Origin: JAJYSO01 sp964451785
Lineage (GTDB): Bacteria > Bacteroidota > Bacteroidia > Flavobacteriales > Flavobacteriaceae
Reading direction: 5' to 3'
NCBI GenBank assembly: GCA_964451785.1
Contig: CAYVJG010000004.1
Coordinates: 1-64,000, forward strand
Length of the DNA: 64,000 nucleotides
The stretch's first letter is position 1, and each line of letters begins with the position of its first letter. The translations under genes were made by a program, and so were the position numbers. The notes below the pieces were generated by a model. It was given only the letters and a program-made list of their open reading frames with translations. It did not search any database and was not told the DNA's origin. Shown here in pieces: positions 1-8,442 of the stretch.

Positions 1-38
1 TATTTAAGAACAAACAAGTCGTTTACTCGTTGCGAGTG

Positions 39-68
39 CAAATATACACGAGTTTTTTTGTTTTGCAA
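39..68 (-). promoter_or_regulatory. Predicted leftward promoter of a gene beyond the left edge
   Basis: On the minus strand a TATATTTG -7 element (39-46) lies 19 bases downstream of a TTG (66-68), the Bacteroidota sigma-A pattern. No ATG follows on the minus strand before the window ends, so the gene it would serve begins outside. The 142 bases left of the DUF58 gene hold nothing else I can name. Confidence 0.5.
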
Positions 69-142
69 GTCGTGAAATTATATTTTTTTGAAATTATATT
101 TTTGCAGTTGCTTAACTACTTGGTAATCAGATTTTGACTTTA

Positions 143-1066
143 TTAAAAATTTTGACGCTCAATAAGGAAAGTGGATAAAATAGATTCAAATCCGCTATTG
201 ATGTCTGTGGGGACATATTTAATTTTATAGCGCGAACATTGTAGCTTTAACGTATTAAAAAAGCTTGCCACAGCTTTGTGGTAGTTTTCTTTAATGGTAT
301 CCGGGTATAAATTGATGTGTTCGCCGGTTTCGATATCAAAAAAACGTTTAGGCGTGTTTTGATAGTTAAAGTCTAGCTCTTTTAAACGGTCGTAAGTGTG
401 AAAAAGTACAACTTCGTGTTTGTTGTATTTAAGATGACGAAGGGCTTCAAAAAGGGCTTTGTCTTCACAATCACTTTGAAACATGTCTGTAAATAAAACT
501 AACAAAGAACGACGCTTTAATTTTTCGGCTATTTGATGAAGATAGGTGTAGGTTTTAGTACCTTTGTTTGGCGTGTTGTATAAACTGTTTTCTAATTGAT
601 GGAGTAAGAGGTGATGATGGCGTTCGCTGCCCTTTTCAGGAGCGTAAAAATCATATTGATTACTGTAAATACTCAAGCCTACAGCATCGCGTTGTTTTTT
701 GAGTAATTGCATGATGGCGGCAGAAGCCAAAACAGAAAAACCGATTTTGTTAAGCGCTGACAGCGACTGTGTTTTGAGCGCAGGGAAATGCATTGAAGCT
801 GAATTGTCAATGATTAGATGACAACGTAAATTTGTTTCTTCTTCATAGCGTTTGGTGTAAAGTTTGTCTGATTTTGCAAAGCGCTTCCAGTCAATGTGCT
901 TAGTGCTTTCACCGGGATTATAGAGTTTGTGTTCGGCAAATTCTGCTGAAAATCCGTGAAAAGGACTTTTGTGAATCCCCGAAATGAATCCCTCAACAAC
1001 TTGGTTGGCAAGAAGGCCTAAATGCTGAAATCCTGTTGACTGGTGAAGCTCTCTTTGTAAATCCAT
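143..1066 (-). CDS. DUF58 domain protein (von Willebrand A-like)
   Basis: A 307-residue cytoplasmic protein of the DUF58 family, which is usually encoded beside MoxR ATPases and Bat proteins. The family signature is the central stretch with NPGESTKHIDWKRFA (about residues 50-65), followed by a vWA-like segment whose IIDNSASM (about 85-92) is a MIDAS-type D-x-S-x-S metal site. There is no signal peptide or membrane helix. The start is the ATG at 1066. It lies downstream of trxA on the same strand, with a hairpin terminator between them, so it probably has its own promoter. No moxR or bat gene is visible here; they could lie elsewhere. The biochemical role is not known. The family call is firm. 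Confidence 0.85.
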   Translation of the reverse strand: MDLQRELHQSTGFQHLGLLANQVVEGFISGIHKSPFHGFSAEFAEHKLYNPGESTKHIDWKRFAKSDKLYTKRYEEETNLRCHLIIDNSASMHFPALKTQSLSALNKIGFSVLASAAIMQLLKKQRDAVGLSIYSNQYDFYAPEKGSERHHHLLLHQLENSLYNTPNKGTKTYTYLHQIAEKLKRRSLLVLFTDMFQSDCEDKALFEALRHLKYNKHEVVLFHTYDRLKELDFNYQNTPKRFFDIETGEHINLYPDTIKENYHKAVASFFNTLKLQCSRYKIKYVPTDINSGFESILSTFLIERQNF

Positions 1067-1090
1067 AGCGTAGTATAAGATGTATAAAAA

Positions 1091-1126
1091 TAGAAAAAGG
1101 TTTGACCTTAGCCAAACCTTTTTCTA
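1091..1126 (-). terminator. Hairpin terminator of trxA
   Basis: A perfect 14-bp stem (1091-1104 with 1113-1126) and an 8-base loop follow the thioredoxin stop codon. The A-rich left arm becomes a U-rich tail in minus-strand RNA. Confidence 0.75.
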
Positions 1127-1145
1127 TATAAGCGTAGTTTATAGC

Positions 1146-1463
1146 TTATAAATTTTCATCAAGTGCTTTTGTATAGGCTGCTTTTGGAGAGGCACCAACT
1201 TGACGAGCTACCATTTCTCCATTTTTGAAAACCAATACTGTAGGAATGTTACGCACACCATATTTGGCGGCAAACTCTTGATTTTCATCAACGTCCATTT
1301 TTCCAACTAAAGCTTTGCCTTCATATTCTTCAGCAATTTCTTCAATGATTGGACCTACCATTTTACAAGGGCCACACCATGTTGCCCAAAAATCTACCAT
1401 TACTGGTTTATCGCTATTTAATACTTTTTCTTCAAAATTAGCATCTGTGAATTCTACTGCCAT
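1146..1463 (-). CDS. trxA: Thioredoxin
   Basis: A 105-residue classical cytoplasmic thioredoxin, the general dithiol-disulfide reductant recycled by thioredoxin reductase. The active site WCGPC is at about residues 30-34, the cis-proline loop RNIPTVLVF at about 72-80, and the length is the family standard. The start ATG at 1463 gives MAVEFTDANF, a normal thioredoxin N-terminus. It is the only one of three thioredoxin-fold proteins in the window with an intact CxxC, the others being at 3379-3675 and 11216-11755, so it is the one able to act as a disulfide reductase. It is followed by its own terminator and then the DUF58 gene. Confidence 0.95.
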   Translation of the reverse strand: MAVEFTDANFEEKVLNSDKPVMVDFWATWCGPCKMVGPIIEEIAEEYEGKALVGKMDVDENQEFAAKYGVRNIPTVLVFKNGEMVARQVGASPKAAYTKALDENL

Positions 1464-1949
1464 AACGTTAAGTTTTAAATTCTATGCGAATGTAAGTATT
1501 TTTTAGTTTAAAAACACAATTTGTTATTGTTATAGGTTATAGAGGAATTTATGATTTCTATCTGTCTGAAAAACAGTTTAAAATACTTCATACCACGTTT
1601 TTTTATTTGCCTGTGCGGTTACTTAAATTTTTGAAACTAGTGATGAAGTAACTTTTTGAGCTTGTGTTTTGACCCCTCTTGACTTTATGCATGGAGCTCA
1701 GGATAAAAGAAATTTGACGTCAATAAAAACTATTTTTTGCTCTAAAAGCTTAAATATCTGCGTAAACCTACAGTGCTGTAGAGAAAAAATGACAAGATTG
1801 TTGCATAAAAATTCACTTTTGAAGTTACAAATCTATGACAGACCCGTTTTACATTTGTCGCTGCTGTGTAGTATACATGTTAAATATCAGCTAATGGCAG
1901 CTTGACTTTCTTGTGTTTTCATGTAAATTGTGCCAGATAAAATTGAGTT
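1464..1949. other. Intergenic region without a recognised gene
   Basis: 486 bases between the divergent trxA and metallophosphoesterase genes. A 78-codon plus-strand frame (1669-1905) is open, but its translation has no family resemblance, no good ribosome site and biased composition, so I do not call it. Both promoters must lie here, but neither shows a clean TAnnTTTG element. Confidence 0.5.
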
Positions 1950-3173
1950 ATGTTTTCTGCTTTAATAGTTTCTTTATTAGTTATTTTAATCTTGACCGTA
2001 TATGCTTATCAGGCAGTTAAAGCGGCTGTGAAAATTAAACTTTTACGGTATTGCTATTGGGCTGTAAGCGCACTGATAATTGGCAACTTTTACATACGCA
2101 TGTTTTTACCGCATAACGAGGTGTCCTTACAAGGTGCTCGCGCTTATGCATTTGGATTTTTATTGGCGCTCATAGTGGCACAGGTTTTAATCGTTTTAAT
2201 CATTTTTACCGAAGATATTACACGTGTTGTGTGGCGGTTGATAGGAAAACGCAATCAGTTGACAGGCGAACATTATATGCCTTCACGACGCAGTTTTGTG
2301 TCTAAATTAGCTTTAGGTATTGCCGCAATTCCTTTTAGTTCGCTTTTATATGGCATGTATAAAGGCAAGTACAATTATAAAGTGTTGCGCTATGAACTTG
2401 AATTTGATGACTTACCCGATGCTTTTGATGGTTATCAGATTACACAAATAAGCGATATCCATTGCGGCAGTTTTGACAATAAAGAAAAAATAGCTTACGG
2501 CGTAGATTTGATTAAAGCTCAAAATAGCGATGTTGTCTTTTTTACAGGCGATATGGTTAACAATCGCTCTGATGAGACCGATAATTGGAAAGACTTATTT
2601 AGTACTATTACAGCCCCTGACGGCGTATATGCCATTTTAGGAAATCATGATTACGGTGATTATTACCATTGGAATTCTGACCGAGCTAAGGCTGATAATT
2701 TAAAACAGTTAAAACAAGTAGAGCGCGGTATGGGTTGGGATTTATTACTCAATGAACAACGCTATATTGAGCGCAATGGACAAAAACTACACATCGTTGG
2801 AGTTGAAAACTGGGGAAATGGACGTTTTCCGAAACACGGCGATATAGATAAAGCTGCTAAAGGACTGACCAAAGAAGATTTTAAAATTTTATTGAGTCAC
2901 GATCCTTCACATTGGAAAGAAAAAATTCAAGCAGATCCACGACATTTTCAGTTGACTTTAAGTGGCCATACCCACGGCATGCAGTTTGGTATTGAAATTC
3001 CGGGCGTAGTGCACTGGAGTCCTAGTCAATATCGCTATAAATATTGGGCTGGTATCTACAAAGAATTCGGTCGCTATATAAATGTAAATCGCGGATTTGG
3101 TTATTTGGCTTATCCGGGTAGAGTGGGGATATGGCCTGAGGTTACCGTTATAAAACTCAAAAAAAAAGTTTAG
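1950..3173 (+). CDS. Membrane-anchored metallophosphoesterase
   Basis: A 407-residue calcineurin-like phosphoesterase of the YaeI/YkuE type. The N-terminal 135 residues contain about four hydrophobic segments (roughly 1-20, 35-52, 65-88, 117-135). The catalytic domain follows with the full metal-binding set: SDIHCG (about 168-173), GDMVNN (about 195), GNHDYG (about 231) and SGHTHGMQ (about 339). The catalytic part is predicted to act at or outside the inner membrane. Related enzymes hydrolyse phosphodiesters such as UDP-diacylglucosamine-like lipids, but the substrate here cannot be read from sequence. It stands alone, with divergent trxA upstream and the thioredoxin-like gene downstream. Confidence 0.88.
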   Translation: MFSALIVSLLVILILTVYAYQAVKAAVKIKLLRYCYWAVSALIIGNFYIRMFLPHNEVSLQGARAYAFGFLLALIVAQVLIVLIIFTEDITRVVWRLIGKRNQLTGEHYMPSRRSFVSKLALGIAAIPFSSLLYGMYKGKYNYKVLRYELEFDDLPDAFDGYQITQISDIHCGSFDNKEKIAYGVDLIKAQNSDVVFFTGDMVNNRSDETDNWKDLFSTITAPDGVYAILGNHDYGDYYHWNSDRAKADNLKQLKQVERGMGWDLLLNEQRYIERNGQKLHIVGVENWGNGRFPKHGDIDKAAKGLTKEDFKILLSHDPSHWKEKIQADPRHFQLTLSGHTHGMQFGIEIPGVVHWSPSQYRYKYWAGIYKEFGRYINVNRGFGYLAYPGRVGIWPEVTVIKLKKKV

Positions 3174-3378
3174 TTAAGGAGCTCATAAAAGAGCTGTGTT
3201 TAGAACAATAAATAACTGAGCTTTTCATTAAAGTATAAGGTTTAAATCCATGAAAATTAGGATAAGTTTAGAGCGGAGGAGGAAGATATTTTTTTCTAGA
3301 AATGAGGTCTGAATTAAATGGTTTTTTATCTTTGACTTTTGGACAGCTAACTAACTTGTAATCATTTAAACTCATTGT

Positions 3379-3675
3379 ATGGCAAAATTTGGTGAACTTA
3401 TCGCGATAAATAAACCGATATTAATAAACTTTTATAGAAAGCAAAATGATAAGACGACCACGTTGCTTCCAGTTTTAAATGAGGTGGCACAAACTTTAAA
3501 AGACGAAGCAAAAGTTATAAAAATAAATGTTGATGAAAATCGACAACTTTGCGAAGCCTTGAAAATTACAAAATTACCCACCTTGCTCATTTATAAAAAT
3601 GGAGAGATGCTTTGGCGTCATCACGGCTATAAACAAGCAGCTGAATTAATCGAGCTTTTACAATCTCATCGTTAA
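3379..3675 (+). CDS. Thioredoxin-fold protein lacking the CxxC site
   Basis: A 98-residue protein with the thioredoxin order beta1-alpha1-beta2 and the conserved cis-Pro segment ITKLPTLLIYKNGE (about residues 67-80). Where thioredoxins have WCGPC it reads FYRKQNDK, with no cysteine. The only cysteine is in the RQLCEAL segment. It therefore cannot do ordinary dithiol exchange; such proteins more often serve as binding modules. The start ATG at 3379 begins MAKFGELI. It ends 16 bases before the aspartate kinase gene, suggesting co-transcription, though no functional link is evident. The fold call is strong and the role unknown. Confidence 0.8.
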   Translation: MAKFGELIAINKPILINFYRKQNDKTTTLLPVLNEVAQTLKDEAKVIKINVDENRQLCEALKITKLPTLLIYKNGEMLWRHHGYKQAAELIELLQSHR

Positions 3676-3691
3676 TTTTATATTTTAATTT

Positions 3692-4942
3692 ATGCAGGTC
3701 TATAAATTTGGAGGCGCTTCTGTAAAAGATGCTGCCGGGGTAAGAAATGTGTTGACAATTCTCAATCTCAATGAAGCATTACCTAAAGTTGTAGTGATTT
3801 CAGCTATGGGAAAAATGACGAACGCCCTAGAACGAGTAGTTCATGCTTTTTTTTACGATCAAAACAGTCTTTTTACACATATTGATTACATTAAAGATTA
3901 TCACGATACCATCTGTGAAGAGTTATTTGATTATACGCACCCCATTCATGAAAAAATAGAGGGGTATGTTGCTGATTTAGAGACTTTTTTGGCGTTGAAT
4001 CACACAAAGGATTTTGCCTTTGTTTACGATGCTGTAGTGAGTTATGGCGAATTGTTAAGTACCACAATAGTCAGTGCTTATCTCACTCAAAATCACCTCG
4101 AAAATACCTGGCTAGATGCGCGTGATTTAATCAAAACAGATTCAACTTATCGCGATGCCAAAGTTGATTGGACAGCCACACAAACTCAGATAGCAAATAA
4201 AATTAATCCTACAGAGTTAACCCTGACACAAGGCTTTATTGCAGGAGCTCTTGATAGTACTACAACTACTTTAGGCCGTGAAGGCAGTGATTATTCTGCA
4301 GGCATTATAGCGTATTGTTTAAATGCTGAACGCGTATTAATCTGGAAAGATGTCGAAGGCATTCTCAATGCTGATCCGCGCGAATTTTTAGGCGCCACTT
4401 TACTCAAACACATCTCTTATCAAGAAGCAATAGAGTTGGCTTTTTACGGTGCATCAGTCATTCATCCCAAAACTATTCAGCCACTACAGCAAAAGGAAAT
4501 TCCCTTGTCTGTAAAGAGTTTTTTAAACCCACATCAAAACGGAACAGAGGTGAGTAAAGGCGCCGAAATAAGTCCTAAAACACCTTGCTTTATTGTAAAA
4601 AAAGACTTGACTTTATTATCCATTTCAACAACTGATTTTTCGTTTTTTGTCGAAGATAACATTAGTGAAGTGTTTGCGCTTTTTCATCAATATCAAGTAA
4701 AAGTGCATTTGATACAAAATTCAGCGATCTCATTTTCGGTCTGTATAGAAGATAAATTTGATCATCAAGAAGACCTGATAAACTTACTTCGTAATAGATT
4801 TAAAGTGAGCTATAATGAAAATGTTACTTTATTTACTATTCGACATATTACCCCGGCGGCGGTCAATCAAATCAGAGCTAATAAAACAATTCTGTTAGAA
4901 CAACACACCCGCGGTACAGTTCAGTTTGTAACTAAAAACTAG
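3692..4942 (+). CDS. Aspartate kinase
   Basis: A 416-residue monofunctional aspartokinase, the first step of the aspartate-family pathway (lysine/diaminopimelate, threonine, methionine). The amino-acid-kinase N-terminus MQVYKFGGASV, the ATP/aspartate segment GREGSDYSAG (about 205-214) and WKDVEGILNADPR (about 227-239) are all present. The remaining roughly 120 residues form the C-terminal ACT-type regulatory region. It is not fused to homoserine dehydrogenase. It follows the thioredoxin-like gene by 16 bases and ends 45 bases before the next gene. dapB in this window (60848-61573) is a later step of the same pathway. Which effector inhibits it cannot be told from sequence. Confidence 0.9.
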   Translation: MQVYKFGGASVKDAAGVRNVLTILNLNEALPKVVVISAMGKMTNALERVVHAFFYDQNSLFTHIDYIKDYHDTICEELFDYTHPIHEKIEGYVADLETFLALNHTKDFAFVYDAVVSYGELLSTTIVSAYLTQNHLENTWLDARDLIKTDSTYRDAKVDWTATQTQIANKINPTELTLTQGFIAGALDSTTTTLGREGSDYSAGIIAYCLNAERVLIWKDVEGILNADPREFLGATLLKHISYQEAIELAFYGASVIHPKTIQPLQQKEIPLSVKSFLNPHQNGTEVSKGAEISPKTPCFIVKKDLTLLSISTTDFSFFVEDNISEVFALFHQYQVKVHLIQNSAISFSVCIEDKFDHQEDLINLLRNRFKVSYNENVTLFTIRHITPAAVNQIRANKTILLEQHTRGTVQFVTKN

Positions 4943-4960
4943 TTGAATTAATATTTTTAG

Positions 4961-4968
4961 TACTTTTG
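4961..4968 (+). promoter_or_regulatory. -7 promoter element (TACTTTTG)
   Basis: A perfect TAnnTTTG match 19 bases before the ATG of the OlsF-like gene. A TTG lies 15 bases upstream, which is shorter than usual spacing. Confidence 0.45.
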
Positions 4969-4987
4969 TTTATTAATACATTTATAT

Positions 4988-6787
4988 ATGCCAATAGTTT
5001 CTGCTAAAGAAGTCGCTAAAGGATTAAATTTAGAAAAATTAGGTTTCCTGGGCACAACTATGAGCTCATTGCTGCTTTATATCACACGTATAAGTGCCTT
5101 AAATAAGATTTATGACGAACGTAAAGACTTATCGGCTCTTGAATTTTTAGACTCAGCTTTAGAACGATTAGGGGTACACTATGAAATTCCTGAAAAAGAT
5201 TTAAAACGCATTCCTAAAACAGGTGCGTTTGTTACAATCTCTAATCACCCCTTAGGGGCAATTGACGGGATGATTTTGTTAAAATTGCTGATTGAGCGTC
5301 GCTCAGATTATAAGGTTATAGCTAATTTTTTATTACAGCGATTAGATCCTTTAAATCCACATATTTTACCGGTTAATCCTTTTGAAAATCGCAAGGAAAT
5401 TAAGTCGAGCATGGGCGGTTTAAGAGCAGCCTTGGCTCACTTGCAAGAAGGGAAACCTTTAGGTATTTTCCCTGCGGGAGAAGTATCGACGACTAAAGAC
5501 GATAAAGTGATTGTCGATAGACCCTGGCTTCCTGAGGCCGTTAAGCTCATTCAAAGAGCTAAAGTACCGGTAGTTCCTATTTATTTTCACGCTAAAAACT
5601 CGCCCGCATTTTACAAGTTGGCCCGGTTGAATGGTAATTTGCGAACTGCTAAATTACCGAGTGAAATGCTGTCTCAATACAAACGAGATATTAAAGTGCG
5701 CATAGGAAATCCGGTGTCTGTAGAAACACAATTGGAATATGCAGATCCCGTTGATTTTGGTCATTTTTTACGCCAAAAAACCTATATGTTGGCAAGTGGT
5801 TTTGACCGCAAAAGCTTTTTGAAAAATATTCCTACTCACATTCGTATACCGCGATCGCCTAAAGATATTGCAGAAGAAACATCAAATGAAGTGATGCAAA
5901 CAGAAATCGAATTTTGTCGCCAAAACGATAAGCGTTTGCTGCAGAGTCGAAATTTTGAAGTGTTTTTAGCGCAAAAAAAAGATATCCCTAATATCGTTAA
6001 AGAGATAGGACGTTTGCGCGAAATTACCTTTAGAGCTATTGGAGAAGGTACAAATCTAGCTGTTGACTTAGATGAGTTTGATGAGTATTATCACCATTTG
6101 TTTCTTTATGATAGCACTACCGAAAGAATAGCAGGGGCCTATCGCATGGGACTCGGAGCTAAAATATTTCCAAAACACGGTATTGACGGGTTTTATTTGC
6201 AAAAACTATTTCGCTTTGAACCTGAGCTTTATAAAATGATGTCTGAATCTATAGAGATGGGACGTGCTTTTATTGTTGAAGATTATCAACGCAAACCAAC
6301 CACTTTGTTTTACTTGTGGAAGGGGATTGTGCATTGCACGTTGCGTTTTCCTGAGCACAAATACCTCATTGGCGGAGTGAGTATTAGTAATAAGTTCTCT
6401 GACTTTTCTAAATCGCTTATGGTTGAGTTTATGAAATCACATTTTTACGATCCTTATGCGGCTCAATATGTTCGCCCTAAAAAAGAATTTAAGGTGAAGT
6501 TGAGCGACGCAGATAAGGATTTTGTGTTTGATGCCAGTAAGGCAGACTTAAATAAGTTTGATAAACTTATTGATGAATTAGAACCTGACAATTTGAGAAT
6601 GCCGGTATTGCTCAAAAAATATATCAAACAAAATGCAAAGGTTGTCGCCTTTAATGTTGATCCACTGTTTAATAATTCAGTAGATGGACTGATGTATATT
6701 CGTATAGAAGATTTACCTGAATCTACTGTGCAGCCTATTATGGAAGAGTTTCAAGCAGAGCTCGAACGCAAAAAAGATTTTGATTAG
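4988..6787 (+). CDS. olsF: OlsF-like bifunctional acyltransferase (PlsC + GNAT-type)
   Basis: A 599-residue two-domain protein. The N-terminal half (about 75-270) is a PlsC-type O-acyltransferase with the acceptor motif NHPLGAIDG (H87, D93) and the donor motif FPAGEVS. The C-terminal half (about 310-540) is the hemolysin/GNAT-type N-acyltransferase domain, with ITFRAIGEG and IEMGRAFI segments. This order matches OlsF, known from Flavobacterium and Serratia to make ornithine lipid by N-acylating ornithine and then O-acylating the product. Related Bacteroidota enzymes act on glycine, so the amino acid acceptor is uncertain. It has its own promoter and shares a bidirectional terminator with the convergent PlsC gene, giving two acyltransferases end to end. 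Confidence 0.72.
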   Translation: MPIVSAKEVAKGLNLEKLGFLGTTMSSLLLYITRISALNKIYDERKDLSALEFLDSALERLGVHYEIPEKDLKRIPKTGAFVTISNHPLGAIDGMILLKLLIERRSDYKVIANFLLQRLDPLNPHILPVNPFENRKEIKSSMGGLRAALAHLQEGKPLGIFPAGEVSTTKDDKVIVDRPWLPEAVKLIQRAKVPVVPIYFHAKNSPAFYKLARLNGNLRTAKLPSEMLSQYKRDIKVRIGNPVSVETQLEYADPVDFGHFLRQKTYMLASGFDRKSFLKNIPTHIRIPRSPKDIAEETSNEVMQTEIEFCRQNDKRLLQSRNFEVFLAQKKDIPNIVKEIGRLREITFRAIGEGTNLAVDLDEFDEYYHHLFLYDSTTERIAGAYRMGLGAKIFPKHGIDGFYLQKLFRFEPELYKMMSESIEMGRAFIVEDYQRKPTTLFYLWKGIVHCTLRFPEHKYLIGGVSISNKFSDFSKSLMVEFMKSHFYDPYAAQYVRPKKEFKVKLSDADKDFVFDASKADLNKFDKLIDELEPDNLRMPVLLKKYIKQNAKVVAFNVDPLFNNSVDGLMYIRIEDLPESTVQPIMEEFQAELERKKDFD

Positions 6788-6808
6788 TAGAACATTTCAA
6801 TCCATAAA

Positions 6809-6846
6809 AAAAGCTTCTGATTTTGAATTGTAAATCAGAAGCTTTT
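6809..6846. terminator. Bidirectional hairpin terminator
   Basis: A 15-bp perfect stem (6809-6823 with 6832-6846), flanked by an A-run and a T-run, between two convergent acyltransferase genes. It can serve both strands. Confidence 0.8.
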
Positions 6847-6858
6847 CTATTTTAACCA

Positions 6859-7749
6859 TTAAGCATCAGGTGTTGATTTGTTGTTATTCACCTTGTCTGC
6901 TTGAGTGTCATTTTTTTCGCCGGGTTTAGGCGGCTCATCTCCGTCTTTATAACTCCAGCGACGCATTTCATTGAGTTCTTCTTGAATTTTTAATTCTTCT
7001 TTTGAAATAACTTTTAAGAACGAAGGGTGTTGTTCAATAGCGTATTCCATTTTTTCTATGATACTTTCTACCGACTCATTTTCATAATCGATTTCAAGCG
7101 GATCTTTGATAATCATAGATTGTAAGATGCCGCGTTTTTTAATACGCACACCTTTTTTGTCAAAAGAGCGTCTAAATCCATCAATAACGATAGGCACCAC
7201 AATAGGTTTATATTTTTTGATGATATGTGCTGTTCCTTTTCGTATAGGTTTCCAAGGTGTGGTAGTGCCTTGTGGAAATGTAATCACCCAACCATCGTCT
7301 AGCGCTTGACCGATATGAGTAATATCACTCATTTTAACTTGACGATTAACGGATTTTCCGGCACTGCGCCAAGTGCGTTCAATAGTGATAGCGCCGCCAT
7401 AGGTTAACACACGAGCTAGCATACCAGCGCGCATAGTTTCTTTAGCTGCTACATAGTACATATTGAGTTTTGGATTCCAGATATAACCAATATTCTTGAT
7501 TGAATCGGTTCGTCCGTGCAAACTCGCATTGAATACATGATACATGGCCACCACGTCTGCAAAGTAGGTTTGGTGGTTAGAGATGAACAATACATTCCGT
7601 TCCGGAAGTTTTGTGATGACCTCCGAGCCTTCGATTTGTAGTTCATTAAACCCGCGATAACGTCGGTGCGTAAGGGTTCCGAGTATGCGAATTAGCCATT
7701 TCTTTAAAATCAAATAATGGCCAAAAGGATTTTTTTTGAATAAGCCCAT
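6859..7749 (-). CDS. 1-acylglycerol-3-phosphate acyltransferase-like protein
   Basis: A PlsC-family acyltransferase of about 296 residues, likely membrane-associated and acting in phospholipid synthesis. The acceptor motif reads NHQTYFAD (H59, D65), with five residues between His and Asp instead of the canonical four. The FPEGT motif is FPQGT (158-162). I chose the ATG at 7749 because the longer frame begins with a weak GTG and a -7 element lies at 7781-7788. The C-terminal 40 residues are charged and proline-rich (PPKPGEKND). It is convergent with the OlsF-like gene. The two altered motifs make lysophosphatidate acyltransferase activity probable but not certain. Confidence 0.78.
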   Translation of the reverse strand: MGLFKKNPFGHYLILKKWLIRILGTLTHRRYRGFNELQIEGSEVITKLPERNVLFISNHQTYFADVVAMYHVFNASLHGRTDSIKNIGYIWNPKLNMYYVAAKETMRAGMLARVLTYGGAITIERTWRSAGKSVNRQVKMSDITHIGQALDDGWVITFPQGTTTPWKPIRKGTAHIIKKYKPIVVPIVIDGFRRSFDKKGVRIKKRGILQSMIIKDPLEIDYENESVESIIEKMEYAIEQHPSFLKVISKEELKIQEELNEMRRWSYKDGDEPPKPGEKNDTQADKVNNNKSTPDA

Positions 7750-7780
7750 ATAGTGTGGCACGATTTTCTAAAACCGCTGC

Positions 7781-7788
7781 CAAAGGTA
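7781..7788 (-). promoter_or_regulatory. -7 promoter element (TACCTTTG)
   Basis: A perfect TAnnTTTG on the minus strand, 31 bases upstream of the chosen PlsC-like start. No clear TTG at the expected distance. Confidence 0.4.
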
Positions 7789-7800
7789 CGAAATTGTTAA

Positions 7801-8442
7801 CTAAAGAGCTGCTTTTAAAAGAGATTTCACTTCATTTAACATCATAGCCGTAGCTCCCCAAACAATTTTGCCATTAAAATTGAAGGCCGGGACGTCAATA
7901 TTTCCAGCATAACTGGTTGTTAAATTTTGAGTTACCACGTTGTTGTCATCTAAGAAATCTTCTAACTTGACTAATAATAATTCTTCTACTTCACTTTCTT
8001 GTCGCTTAAAACGCGGCATACTTTTGCAATACCCTAAATAGGGATATACATCAAAATTCGATACCGGAATATAAATTTTACTGAGTTCTTTGACAACTTT
8101 AATGCTGTTGGGGCGTACGCCAATTTCTTCATAGGTTTCACGTAAAGCCGTGTCTTTAATATCGCTATCTCTAACTTCTTCACGCCCTCCAGGAAATCCG
8201 ATTTGCCCTGAATGTACGCCTTTTGAGGTTTTACGTATGATGAGAATTAGGGTGGTTTCTTGTTGCGCGTCAGGATAAAACAATGCCATTACACCTGCCT
8301 TTTGAGGCGTGTTTTGTGTAAATTCACTCTCTTTAATTTGCTGAGTGCGTCCTTCTGGCAACATTTCTTGATGAGCACGTTCGCCAGCTAATGGTATTTT
8401 GTTTACATTTGACAATGATTCTTTAAACATTGAAAATTCCAT
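7801..8442 (-). CDS. Nudix hydrolase, CoA pyrophosphatase (NudL) type
   Basis: A 213-residue Nudix protein of the CoA-pyrophosphatase subfamily, which hydrolyses coenzyme A and its derivatives to phosphopantetheine and 3',5'-ADP. The Nudix box is at about residues 92-116: GFPGGREEV, TALRE, then RETYEEIGV. The TALRE form and the upstream HSGQIGFPGG are characteristic of NudL. The start is placed at 8442 because MEFSMFKESL resembles relatives; M5 at 8430 is possible. Its ATG overlaps, on the opposite strand, the ATG of the cyclophilin gene. CoA specificity is inferred from the subfamily. Confidence 0.82.
   Translation of the reverse strand: MEFSMFKESLSNVNKIPLAGERAHQEMLPEGRTQQIKESEFTQNTPQKAGVMALFYPDAQQETTLILIIRKTSKGVHSGQIGFPGGREEVRDSDIKDTALRETYEEIGVRPNSIKVVKELSKIYIPVSNFDVYPYLGYCKSMPRFKRQESEVEELLLVKLEDFLDDNNVVTQNLTTSYAGNIDVPAFNFNGKIVWGATAMMLNEVKSLLKAAL
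8404..8411 (+). promoter_or_regulatory. -7 promoter element (TACATTTG) inside the Nudix gene
   Basis: A perfect TAnnTTTG 29 bases upstream of the cyclophilin ATG at 8441. It lies inside the first codons of the oppositely oriented Nudix gene, as the overlapping starts require. Confidence 0.45.

Noticed and set aside
1669..1905. 78-codon plus-strand frame in the gap between trxA and the metallophosphoesterase gene
   Set aside because: No family resemblance, no ribosome site, no promoter placed for it, and composition typical of random AT-rich DNA.
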